64,000 bases of DNA from Azospirillum cavernae (GTDB taxonomy: Bacteria > Pseudomonadota > Alphaproteobacteria > Azospirillales > Azospirillaceae), in contig NZ_QYUL01000002.1 in assembly GCF_003590795.1 (NCBI RefSeq), positions 985,001 through 1,049,000 on the forward strand, in the 5' to 3' direction. Positions 55,168-61,846 of the stretch are shown in pieces; positions within the stretch are counted from its first letter, which is position 1; every line of letters starts with the position of its first letter. The position numbers and the translations under genes are program-made. The notes under the pieces were generated by a model. It did not search any database, had not been told where the DNA came from, and was given only the letters and a program-made list of their open reading frames with translations.

Positions 55168-56300
55168 CAGGCGGCGCTCCGGTGATAACCATGGCCGGTC
55201 CCGTCCAGGCTCCAAACACGCGCCCGGTTGACCGCCATCTTGGCGTCAATGGCCCCCTTCAGATCCCCAAACTCGACCAGTTCCTGAAGGGCGCCGATGA
55301 TTGATTGGAGGATGGAGCGCGGGACACGCAGCCCGTCTTCTCCCCGCTCCGGATCAATTTCCGCGACCTCGCGGGCTAGACACCCAAGCTGGGTCACGAC
55401 GAAGGCGACCAACCGCTCGGGCTGGCTGATGCATGTCTGACGGCCATCGGCCAGCCAGTCGGCAACCCCCAACAGCTCGCCGATGTCAGCCAGGATCAGG
55501 GCGACGTCGGCAGCCTCGACGGAGACCCGTGACGGGTCGGCCCCGCTGGTGACGGCGCGGAACAACTCGGCCGCCTCCTCCACGGCGCGCGCCATCTGGC
55601 GCATGGGCGTGCTGACGCCAAAGGTCGCGCGCTTCCATTCCATAATGGAGGCCTGCGTCTCCCCTTGCGGCGGGGCGGCGGGCGCCTGAGCCTTGACCTC
55701 CGGCGCCAACACGGCAGGCAGCAGGTTGAACGTCACCTCGGAAAAATGCTTGGCGTTCGGATGGCGGTATTCGAGAAGCCGATCAGCGGCAAGGGCCTGC
55801 GCGCGCGAAACCCTGCGCACACCCTCGACCGCCCCCTCAAACACCAGATGGCCGCGACCGCGCGCGAGCGGATTTCGGATCACCACCTTCCGACCAGCCG
55901 GGCAAGCCCGTTGCGCGTAGCGAAGGCCGTGCGGGAAGCGCAAGACGCGGCGGCGAGCGTCGGCGATCTCGACCAGCTCGCCGGGCGTAGCCTCCAGGTG
56001 CAGGACACCCCAATCGGCGTCCGGGTTGTGGCGGCGCAGGATGTCGACCACTTTGTTGGTGACGGCCCGGGTGAGATCGACCAGGGAGCCGTTCTTGAAA
56101 TAGCCGCCACGGTGGCCGATGACGTCCGTCAACGTCGCGGCCCAGACTTGGCGGGTCTCGTCCATCTCACGCTTGAGCGTGCCGATGGCCACGCCGTCCA
56201 GCGTGATGGCGGGTTGGCTGGGGGTGATGACGAGGCGCGCCGCGACGGTCTTGTAATTGATGACCGCCGGAGCGGGCTGGGTGGTTGGGAGCTGGATCAC
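55167..56300 (-). CDS. Protein with C-terminal MazG-like region (377 aa)
   Basis: The N-terminal 190 residues are unassigned (ATLTDVIGHRGGYFKNGSLV; RPDADWG-type helix region). From about 225, MRQMARAVEEAAELFRAVTS and VEAADVALILADIGELLGV give the EExxE and ExxD pattern of MazG-type nucleotide pyrophosphohydrolases, which remove or sense nucleotides. The GTG at 56300 has GGAGG six bases upstream and overlaps the HNH stop as GTGA. Confidence 0.72.
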   Translation of the reverse strand: MIQLPTTQPAPAVINYKTVAARLVITPSQPAITLDGVAIGTLKREMDETRQVWAATLTDVIGHRGGYFKNGSLVDLTRAVTNKVVDILRRHNPDADWGVLHLEATPGELVEIADARRRVLRFPHGLRYAQRACPAGRKVVIRNPLARGRGHLVFEGAVEGVRRVSRAQALAADRLLEYRHPNAKHFSEVTFNLLPAVLAPEVKAQAPAAPPQGETQASIMEWKRATFGVSTPMRQMARAVEEAAELFRAVTSGADPSRVSVEAADVALILADIGELLGVADWLADGRQTCISQPERLVAFVVTQLGCLAREVAEIDPERGEDGLRVPRSILQSIIGALQELVEFGDLKGAIDAKMAVNRARVWSLDGTGHGYHRSAA

Positions 56301-56653
56301 CGCTGCGCCTCCATCTTCTTGAGGTGACGCTTCCAGGCTGGTGACGCGGCGGCGAACTCGGCGGCGAGCGCCTTCATGTTGATCCGGTGACGGACCTCGA
56401 AGGCCGGTTCGCCAATGGCGTGCTGTTCCTGGTGATGCTCGCGGCACAGGCTGATGGTCCAGTTGTCGGACGGCTTCAGTCCGGTCCCGCCATCGGTGCC
56501 GACGCGGACGTGGGCGACCTCGATCGGCACGCCCTTGCAGCCGGACACAGAGCATTCGTGACCACGGACAAAGGACAGGTGGGCGGGGGAGCGGGCGCGC
56601 TTGTCGCGTCCGGTCTCGGCGCTCTCGCGCTTTCGGCGGGCGGGGAGAGGCAT
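56297..56653 (-). CDS. HNH-type nuclease (DUF968/recombination-endonuclease-like)
   Basis: 118 residues. CSVSGCKGVPIEVAHVR, WTISLCREHHQEQHAIGE and FEVRHR give the Cys/His zinc-finger and AHVR...REHH catalytic pattern of small phage HNH enzymes related to DUF968. It may act in recombination or DNA processing. It is encoded just before the MazG-like gene. Confidence 0.83.
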   Translation of the reverse strand: MPLPARRKRESAETGRDKRARSPAHLSFVRGHECSVSGCKGVPIEVAHVRVGTDGGTGLKPSDNWTISLCREHHQEQHAIGEPAFEVRHRINMKALAAEFAAASPAWKRHLKKMEAQR

Positions 56654-56775
56654 GGCGGCGGTCTCCGATGGATGCGCCGCGCTCTATCGGGCGTGCGGCT
56701 TTCCGGCGGATCGCTGCTTGCGTCCGCAACGCCCTGTGGCCCCACCCACGGTGTGGGTAAGGGGCTTGGAAAGGT

Positions 56776-56807
56776 GCCGCCGGGTCTTGGGGGAAAGGCC
56801 CGGCGGC
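56776..56807 (-). terminator. Hairpin between two early genes
   Basis: A perfect 9-bp stem (GCCGCCGGG/CCCGGCGGC) with a 14-nt loop in the 209-bp gap upstream of the HNH gene. No T-run, so attenuation is only possible. Confidence 0.45.
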
Positions 56808-56862
56808 AAGGCTGGGAGAAAACGCCCTCTCGGGCTGGTGGACGCGGGCGAACCCGCGAAAC

Positions 56863-57129
56863 TCAGGCCGCCAGTTGTGGCGGTTGAATGGGTGTGGCCA
56901 GGTCCGCGCTGCGTTGGTCAAGCCACTCGACCGCCTTGGTGGGGCAGCCGAAGTGCTGTTCCGCCGCCTCGAATCCCAACGTCACAGCCGCGCTGTGCGT
57001 CACGCTCGTCATGTAGCGGCAGCGGTCAGTCCCGACGTCTGCGACGCTGACGAACGCTCGACCAGGGCGCGGATCGCGCTCGATCAGCAGGGATGCGGCG
57101 CCCATGTTACGGATGATCCGGTCGGTCAC
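56863..57129 (-). CDS. Small hypothetical phage protein (88 aa)
   Basis: Starts at GTG 57129 (GGAGG six bases upstream, GTGA overlap with the rha stop). A helical product: AASLLIERDPRPGRAFVSVA, then VTLGFEAAEQHFGCPTKA. No recognised motif. Next gene is over 200 bp away, so it ends the AlpA-rha transcription block. Confidence 0.68.
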   Translation of the reverse strand: MTDRIIRNMGAASLLIERDPRPGRAFVSVADVGTDRCRYMTSVTHSAAVTLGFEAAEQHFGCPTKAVEWLDQRSADLATPIQPPQLAA

Positions 57130-57935
57130 TGGAGACCTCCACCCGGATGGTTGCCGTTGATCCCCTTGGCGCCGGGAACCATCATGGCGAGGCGGGCCAA
57201 ACCCTTTGGGGTGACGTGGACGCGCTCGGTCGTTTTGTCCGATCCGTCCGGGCGCTGAACCGTCGTCACCTTGTGGACGAGGTATCCGTTTTGGATTTTG
57301 TCCTGATAGCCGATGTCGCCCGGCTTGCCGGGGCGGCAGTAGGTCCATTTGTTGGCGCGCATGAAGTCGAACAGAACCTTGGGCCGGACCTGCAACGCCT
57401 TCGCTGCGTCCGTCGGGCACATGGTGCCATCGGCGTTTGCGATCCGGTCGAAGGCATCCACCACCGGCTTGGCGGCTTCGATCTGCAATTTCTGCTTTTC
57501 GATGGTGTCGGCTTGATCTGCCGCCAGACGCAGCGCTTCGGAAAGGGTGCCGGGGATGGCGAAACCCGCAGCCCGGCTCTTCAGTGCCGATTCCATGGCG
57601 TTGAACTGGTCGATGTAGCGCAGCTTGAAGGTCAGCGCCTTGGACCCGGTAAAACCCATCGCCAACAACGTGAAGCCGTCGCGGGTCATGTCGTAATCGG
57701 AAACCGAAGGTCCAGTTAAGTCTTTGATTTCATTCGGTGCAAAATTGCGTTGAGCATGTTCCGGCGGAAGGTCGGCGATCAGATCGCGGATCGCCCGGTT
57801 AACGTCGGCGTTTCGCTTCCCGAAGAACGCCGACACGTCACGGCTGTTGGCAAACACCTTGCCGTCACGCTCGAACACGACGGGAAGCGGATCGCTCTCC
57901 GGTCCGGTTGAGGTGGCGGTAGCGCTGTTTATCAT
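57126..57935 (-). CDS. rha: Rha-family antirepressor with KilAC domain
   Basis: 269 residues. N-terminal pRha domain (about 18-115; VFANSRDVSAFFGKRNADVN, TRDGFTLLAMGFTGSKALTF) and C-terminal KilAC/ANT domain (about 170-260; FDFMRANKWTYCRPGKPGD, HVTPKGLARLAMMV). GAGAGG supports the ATG at 57935. Rha proteins interfere with lysogeny control. The KilAC half is homologous to that of the BRO protein at 48-49 kb. Confidence 0.92.
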   Translation of the reverse strand: MINSATATSTGPESDPLPVVFERDGKVFANSRDVSAFFGKRNADVNRAIRDLIADLPPEHAQRNFAPNEIKDLTGPSVSDYDMTRDGFTLLAMGFTGSKALTFKLRYIDQFNAMESALKSRAAGFAIPGTLSEALRLAADQADTIEKQKLQIEAAKPVVDAFDRIANADGTMCPTDAAKALQVRPKVLFDFMRANKWTYCRPGKPGDIGYQDKIQNGYLVHKVTTVQRPDGSDKTTERVHVTPKGLARLAMMVPGAKGINGNHPGGGLQ

Positions 57936-58068
57936 GGACAAACCTCTCCTGTTCGCGCCAGCGGTGATGGCACGGCTTGGGTTGTGGTTGCTCAATCAGC
58001 GAACAGAAATTCGACTTTCGCGATCACCCCAGCTACCATTCCGCTTGGTTCAAGCCATGGAGGTGGTG

Positions 58069-58419
58069 GTGGAAAATCGGTATATCGAAGATCGTATTTC
58101 TGAGTTGGAAGCAACCATTAAAGCGCTGTCGTCTAGATTTGACGCCCTTCAGGCGTCACACTCAAATCTCGAACAAGAAGTAGAGGCAGCAAAACAAACG
58201 ATTGATTACGAACAAGACTACCGTATGGAGCTTCGCGGTGAAGTGATTGCCCTTTCTCATTTCTTGTTTGCGCTCGGTCGCTTCTTGGAGCGCGATTCAG
58301 ATGCCACATATCCAGGATCAATGACTGAGGTTCTAAACGCCGCGCTAGAAAATTTACCAAAACTCGATAGAGACCAAGCTGGACGAGTCATTCAGGTGTT
58401 GAGTCGCTGGCGCTCCTAG
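58069..58419 (+). CDS. Plus-strand coiled-coil protein in the early region
   Basis: 116 residues, starting MENRYIEDRISELEATIKAL; heptads run to about residue 50, followed by a helical C terminus. The GTG at 58069 has GGAGG six bases upstream; an in-frame ATG at 58057 is an alternative. Its AT-rich codons and orientation against the early operon suggest independent acquisition and expression in the lysogen. It overlaps the convergent small gene by 4 bp. Function unknown. Confidence 0.65.
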   Translation: MENRYIEDRISELEATIKALSSRFDALQASHSNLEQEVEAAKQTIDYEQDYRMELRGEVIALSHFLFALGRFLERDSDATYPGSMTEVLNAALENLPKLDRDQAGRVIQVLSRWRS

Positions 58420-58604
58420 CCCCCAATATCCCGGCCCTTTTCACGACTGCTGGTCTGGGCCATGGTGGCGGCCACTGAGGCCCGCGCTTGCCGCACCCTC
58501 ATGTTCCGCCGGTAGCGGGGGGCGGGCGGCGCCTTTGGCAGTGGCGTTCCCGGCTCAATCCGTCCCGACTTCGGCAGTCGGTCGGGCTGTATCGGCTTGC
58601 CCAT
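58416..58604 (-). CDS. Small basic hypothetical protein (62 aa)
   Basis: Proline- and arginine-rich (PKAPPAPRYRRNMRVRQAR). GAGAGG lies just before the ATG at 58604. It follows the AlpA gene by 40 bp and is probably co-transcribed. It may be disordered and nucleic-acid binding. Confidence 0.6.
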   Translation of the reverse strand: MGKPIQPDRLPKSGRIEPGTPLPKAPPAPRYRRNMRVRQARASVAATMAQTSSREKGRDIGG

Positions 58605-58644
58605 TGGTTCCTCTCTGTCGTTGGGGTTGGAGATACCCATCACC

Positions 58645-58947
58645 TTACGGAGCTGGGTGATGCGCAACGCCAGGAGGGCGTCCGCGCTTGCGGGGGGATT
58701 GGGATGCGGGGGCGGCCGGAGAATTGTTGGCATCAGAATCAAGGCTGACGACCGACGGCTGATGTCGAGCGTCCTTTCGCGACTTGATCCAGTCCTCGAT
58801 TTCGGATTCATCCCAACCCACAGCGTTGCCGCCGATCTGAATGCGCTTGGGGAAATTTCCCGCCTTTTCGAGGCGGTCAACGTGCATTCGGCTGTATCCG
58901 CCGATGCGGCTCCGCACTTCAGGAAAGCGCAGGATGCGACTGGTCAT
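58645..58947 (-). CDS. alpA: AlpA-family phage transcriptional regulator
   Basis: 100 residues. The AlpA pattern is clear: ILRFPEVRSRIGGYSRMHVD, then KAGNFPKRIQIGGNAVGWDE and IEDWIKSRK. AlpA proteins activate phage integrase/excision genes and early functions and can act as excisionase-like factors. First gene of the leftward early operon, under the operator-flanked promoter at 59.01-59.04 kb. Confidence 0.9.
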   Translation of the reverse strand: MTSRILRFPEVRSRIGGYSRMHVDRLEKAGNFPKRIQIGGNAVGWDESEIEDWIKSRKDARHQPSVVSLDSDANNSPAAPASQSPRKRGRPPGVAHHPAP

Positions 58948-59009
58948 TTTGCCCGCCCGCTAGGTGGTTGCGGTTCGTGTGGCTTGAGGTGCCGTCACGT
59001 TATGCGGGC

Positions 59010-59038
59010 ATAATTTCACTCTGACTGAAAACCGTCAA
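59010..59038 (-). promoter_or_regulatory. Predicted early leftward promoter (PL/PR-like)
   Basis: On the minus strand: -35 TTGACG (59033-59038), 17-bp spacer (59016-59032), -10 AATTAT (59010-59015). The two operator copies lie immediately on both sides, so repressor binding would cover both promoter boxes. It drives AlpA and probably the whole early operon. Confidence 0.7.
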
Positions 59039-59062
59039 GGATGATTTTCAGTCAGAGTGAAA
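59014..59062. promoter_or_regulatory. Paired repressor operators (18-bp inverted copies)
   Basis: TTTCACTCTGACTGAAAA at 59014-59031 and its exact reverse complement at 59045-59062, separated by 13 bp. Each copy is itself a nearly perfect 17-bp palindrome (TTTCA-TC-T-GA-TGAAA with one mismatch), so each can bind a dimer. The likely ligand is the XRE repressor encoded just upstream. Confidence 0.82.
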
Positions 59063-59130
59063 AATCACTACGCTCCAGCCAGGAGCCTGGGGTTCGGCGA
59101 GTTAGCGCCAGGAAGTCGCTCGCTTGCGGT

Positions 59131-59454
59131 TTACGTCCTGCGCCCACGGTTCTCCGGCTTCTCGCGCTCAGATTTTGCCACCACTTCCGCGCCCTCGATA
59201 GACATGGCCACGGTATTTGATAGATTTCTTTTATCGCCAAAAAATAAATAATCAGACGAAACGCCGCATTTATAAAGAGGTGAAAGTCTGTATGGGGTAA
59301 TCATGGTATTTCCTCTAATGTACTGAGTGTATGTGCTTCTGGCGCAGTCGAGAAGTTCACACATTTCATTTGGAGAAAGTCGCAATGCCATTCGTGCAGC
59401 TTCGAGTCTAATTCCAAAATCATAATTAAATGTATTTTGTTCAGCGTCAAACAT
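59131..59454 (-). CDS. XRE-family phage repressor candidate
   Basis: About 107 residues with a helix-turn-helix (RLEAARMALRLSPNEMCELL, DCARSTYTQYIRGNTM). The ATG at 59454 is preferred: GGGGA lies six bases upstream, and longer versions run into the integrase arm sites. The gene is far more AT-rich than its neighbours, suggesting a different source. It lies between the attR arm and the operators, with the same direction as the early operon. C-terminal oligomerisation or cleavage domain is absent. Confidence 0.78.
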   Translation of the reverse strand: MFDAEQNTFNYDFGIRLEAARMALRLSPNEMCELLDCARSTYTQYIRGNTMITPYRLSPLYKCGVSSDYLFFGDKRNLSNTVAMSIEGAEVVAKSEREKPENRGRRT

Positions 59455-59554
59455 TGCCATCCCCATCCATGCCATAACGGAACCAGCCGTTTTTCGATTG
59501 GACAGAAATAACACCGTATAACACTGCGTCACAAGCGCAAGTGAGTTACAGTCT

Positions 59555-59572
59555 GTTACCCAACTGTTACCC
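59555..59572. promoter_or_regulatory. Arm-type integrase sites near attR (GTTACCC tandem pair)
   Basis: GTTACCC at 59555-59561 and 59566-59572 (11-bp spacing), with a weaker GTTACA at 59545. They match the arm sites beside attL. Confidence 0.68.
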
Positions 59573-59581
59573 AAAAGAATG

Positions 59582-59608
59582 AAGCGGCCCAAGTTACAGC
59601 CGCTTCAC
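59582..59608 (-). terminator. Phage-supplied terminator for the restored SDR gene
   Basis: A perfect 8-bp inverted repeat GAAGCGGC/GCCGCTTC (59581-59608) lies 22 bp after the SDR stop in phage DNA. On the minus strand it is followed by ATTCTTTTGG. It replaces the host terminator left behind at 14028-14055. Confidence 0.65.
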
Positions 59609-59629
59609 GATGGAAACATAGACGATAAG

Positions 59630-59705
59630 TTATTGCGGGGCCATACGGATCGCGCCGTCCAAGCGGATGACGTCGCCGTTCAGCATTTCATTCTCCAGAA
59701 TATGC
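59630..59705 (-). repeat. attR: 3' end of the SDR gene, phage-derived to about 59662
   Basis: The 76-bp counterpart of 14080-14155. Bases 59663-59705 are identical to attL; the phage-side part carries silent differences at 59645, 59651 and 59662. The reading frame and stop are preserved. Confidence 0.95.
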
Positions 59706-60391
59706 TGGACCAGGCGGGCGTATTCGTCGGGGCGGCCAAAACGCTTGGGGAAGGGAACGGTGGCGGCGAGGCTGTCCTGCACCTCTTGCGGCATGCCCAG
59801 CAGCATCGGCGTGCCGATCAAGCCGGGGGCGATGGTCATCACGCGCACGGCGCTGCGCGCCAGATCGCGGGCGGCGCAGATGGTCAGGGCGACGATGCCG
59901 CCCTTCGACGCGGCGTAGGCGGCTTGCCCGATCTGCCCTTCATAGGCGGCGACCGAGGCGGTGTTGATGATGACGCCGCGCTCCCCCGATTCCAGAAGAT
60001 CCAGCTTGGCCATGTCGGCGGCGGCCAGACGCAGAATGTTGAAGCTGCCGATCAGATTGACCTCGATCACCTTGCGGAAGGAGTCGAGCGGCATGGCGCC
60101 GTCGCGCCCGACGATGCGCTGGGCCGGCGCGACGCCCGCGCAGTTGATGGCGATGCGGGCCGGGCCGTGGGCGGCGCGGGCCGCCTCGAACGCGCGCTCC
60201 GCCGACTCGCTGTCGGTGACGTCGCAGACCAGCCCCAGCCCGCCGATCTCCCGCGCGGTCTGCTCGACGGCGTCCTTGTTGACGTCCAGCACCGTGACCT
60301 TGGCGCCCAGCGCGGCGAGATGGCGGGCGGTCGCCGCCCCCATGCCCGAACCGCCCCCGGTGACGATGGCGGACAGACCGGCGATGTTCAT
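59630..60391 (-). CDS. SDR-family dehydrogenase (3-hydroxyacyl-CoA dehydrogenase type)
   Basis: 253 residues, intact despite prophage insertion. NAD-binding TGGGSGMG near the N terminus, NCAGVA, catalytic Ser in INTASVAAYEG, and Tyr-x-x-x-Lys in AAYAASKGG. The overall pattern resembles type II 3-hydroxyacyl-CoA dehydrogenases (HSD10-like), which oxidise short 3-hydroxyacyl-CoA in beta-oxidation or branched-chain catabolism. Its last 25 codons come from the phage at attR with only silent differences from the host original. Confidence 0.9.
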   Translation of the reverse strand: MNIAGLSAIVTGGGSGMGAATARHLAALGAKVTVLDVNKDAVEQTAREIGGLGLVCDVTDSESAERAFEAARAAHGPARIAINCAGVAPAQRIVGRDGAMPLDSFRKVIEVNLIGSFNILRLAAADMAKLDLLESGERGVIINTASVAAYEGQIGQAAYAASKGGIVALTICAARDLARSAVRVMTIAPGLIGTPMLLGMPQEVQDSLAATVPFPKRFGRPDEYARLVQHILENEMLNGDVIRLDGAIRMAPQ

Positions 60392-60444
60392 GCTGTTTCC
60401 TCCTGACGCGATTGGGCCGTGCGACCGGCCATGGGATGAGCGCC

Positions 60445-60494
60445 GTTATAGCAGAGGCGCGCGCCGGACCAAACTGTACCGTATGGTTAACGGT
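60445..60494 (-). promoter_or_regulatory. Predicted promoter and operator upstream of the SDR gene
   Basis: On the minus strand: -35 TTGGTC (60467-60472), 16-bp spacer, -10 TATAAC (60445-60450), 54 bp before the start codon. Just upstream is an inverted repeat ACCGT-N7-ACGGT (60478-60494), suitable for a TetR- or similar dimeric regulator. Confidence 0.5.
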
Positions 60495-60548
60495 GCGCGT
60501 GGCAAAACATTGACGTCGTATGCGGTTGGGAGGATCGAACACGCTTGC

Positions 60549-61520
60549 CTAGGCCGCGCGTCGGCTTGGTTCCGGGTCGTTTCCCGCCCGCAACATGCGG
60601 GATTGCGCGACGTCGCGGTGCATGGTGTAGAGCGCCGATCCGGCGATCACCGCCGCGCCGACCCAGCCCCACAGATCCATCATGTCGCCAAAGGCGATCC
60701 AGGCGATCAGCGCGCTGAAGGGCAGCCGGGCGTAATCATAGGGCATCATCGCCGAGGCCGGGGCCAGCGACAGCGCCCGCGTCATCGTCAATTGGGCCAA
60801 GGTCAGGAGGCCGCCGAGCAGCAGCAACCATCCCATTTCGGTCCAGGTCGGCCAGATCCAAACAAACAGGGATGGCGCGACCAAAGCCGGAAGCCCCGCC
60901 ATTGGCGCGGAAAACAGGCTGATATAGACGACAACGACCGGAATGCTGTCGGTCTGGGTCAACCCACGGGTCAACAGCAGGGCGGCGGCGGCGGCGGCGC
61001 AATGCAGCATCAAAATGGCGAAAGCGCCGTCGATTTGCCCGCCATCCGGGCGCAGCACGATCAGCACCCCAGCCAAACCGACGAACACCGCCCCCCAGCG
61101 CCGGGCCTGAACACGCTCGTGCAGAAACAGGGCGGCGCCAAGCGTGGCGAACAGCGGCGTGGTGAAGCTGATCGCCGTGGCGGTGGGCAGCGGGATGTGG
61201 GCAAGGCTGTAATACCAGGCCATCATCGCGGTGACGGTGATCGCCGCCCGTGACGCGAACAGGCCGAGCCGCCCGCCCGCGATCACGGCGCGGCAGGGCG
61301 CGGCGCCGCTGGTCAGCATCCAGGGCAGCATGAAGGCGACGGAGACCAGATTGCGGATGAAGACGATTTCCAGCGACGGCACGCTCATCGCCACATGGCG
61401 GACGGTGGCGTTTCCAGCGGCGAACAGCAGGGCCGCCGCCAGCATCCAGGCCACCGGCTCCACCATGCGGGGCAGGGCGGTGGCTGGCGTCACCAGCGGG
61501 GGGGACTGAGTGGTTGGCAT
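60549..61520 (-). CDS. EamA/DMT-family transporter
   Basis: 323 residues with ten predicted helices in two EamA repeats (about 20-155 and 170-305; AISFTTPLFATLGAALFLHE closes the first repeat in the usual way, PFSALIAWIAFGD the second). DMT proteins export amino acids, metabolites or drugs; the substrate is unknown here. It is separated from the SDR gene by 157 bp containing that gene's promoter. Confidence 0.9.
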   Translation of the reverse strand: MPTTQSPPLVTPATALPRMVEPVAWMLAAALLFAAGNATVRHVAMSVPSLEIVFIRNLVSVAFMLPWMLTSGAAPCRAVIAGGRLGLFASRAAITVTAMMAWYYSLAHIPLPTATAISFTTPLFATLGAALFLHERVQARRWGAVFVGLAGVLIVLRPDGGQIDGAFAILMLHCAAAAAALLLTRGLTQTDSIPVVVVYISLFSAPMAGLPALVAPSLFVWIWPTWTEMGWLLLLGGLLTLAQLTMTRALSLAPASAMMPYDYARLPFSALIAWIAFGDMMDLWGWVGAAVIAGSALYTMHRDVAQSRMLRAGNDPEPSRRAA

Positions 61521-61797
61521 GACGGCACGCCCCCGGTGTTGGCGGGTGAGGCCATCGCCCGGGCGGACAATGGCGTCAATGAACCATCATCATTCGCGCG
61601 CATTCCAGTTTTCGCAAGTCAAGAACAACCCTTTTGATTGTTCTATCCTAATGGCTATATCCTAAAAAGCTGCGAGATCGAAGCAATTTCCCGGATGCAT
61701 ACGTGAGTATATCGTCTTCGAGCGACAACCGGGACTGCCGTTTCTCTTGCCGGGGCGCGGCATCCATTTGGGCGCGCTTGCCGTCGTCGCGCAGAAT
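61521..61797. other. 277-bp gap upstream of the EamA gene
   Basis: Contains an AT-rich block around 61610-61690, with a repeated CTATCCTAA-like element (near 61643 and 61659), suited to promoters for the transporter. No open frame with host-like codon use was found. Confidence 0.45.
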
Positions 61798-61830
61798 GAT
61801 CCGCCGCGCTTGGAAAAAACGCGGCGGATC
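61798..61830 (-). terminator. Hairpin terminator after ubiB
   Basis: A perfect 11-bp stem GATCCGCCGCG/CGCGGCGGATC; its 11-nt loop contains six T on the minus strand. It lies 17 bp after the ubiB stop. Confidence 0.8.
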
Positions 61831-61846
61831 ATGCGCTTGATGCTTT

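Larger units (their letters stand above)
14113..59705. mobile_element. Near-complete prophage, lambda-like head and Mu-like contractile tail
   Basis: It is bounded by a 43-bp identical direct repeat in the 3' end of an SDR gene and is about 45.6 kb long. The content is complete in outline: integrase and arm sites, repressor and operators, replication, DNA modification, terminase, head, contractile tail, baseplate, fibre and lysis genes. More than 40 kb of genes read leftward with frequent ATGA or GTGA overlaps. Exceptions on the plus strand are the integrase block (14.3-18.0 kb), a small gene in the lysis cassette and a coiled-coil gene beside rha. Broken frames at 29.6-31.0, 33.3 and 48.2 kb leave its viability uncertain. 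Confidence 0.96.

Noticed and set aside
55167..56921. One 584-residue protein spanning the MazG-like and HNH regions
   Set aside because: The upstream half overlaps the convincing HNH gene in another frame; the true start is GTG 56300 with GGAGG and a GTGA overlap.
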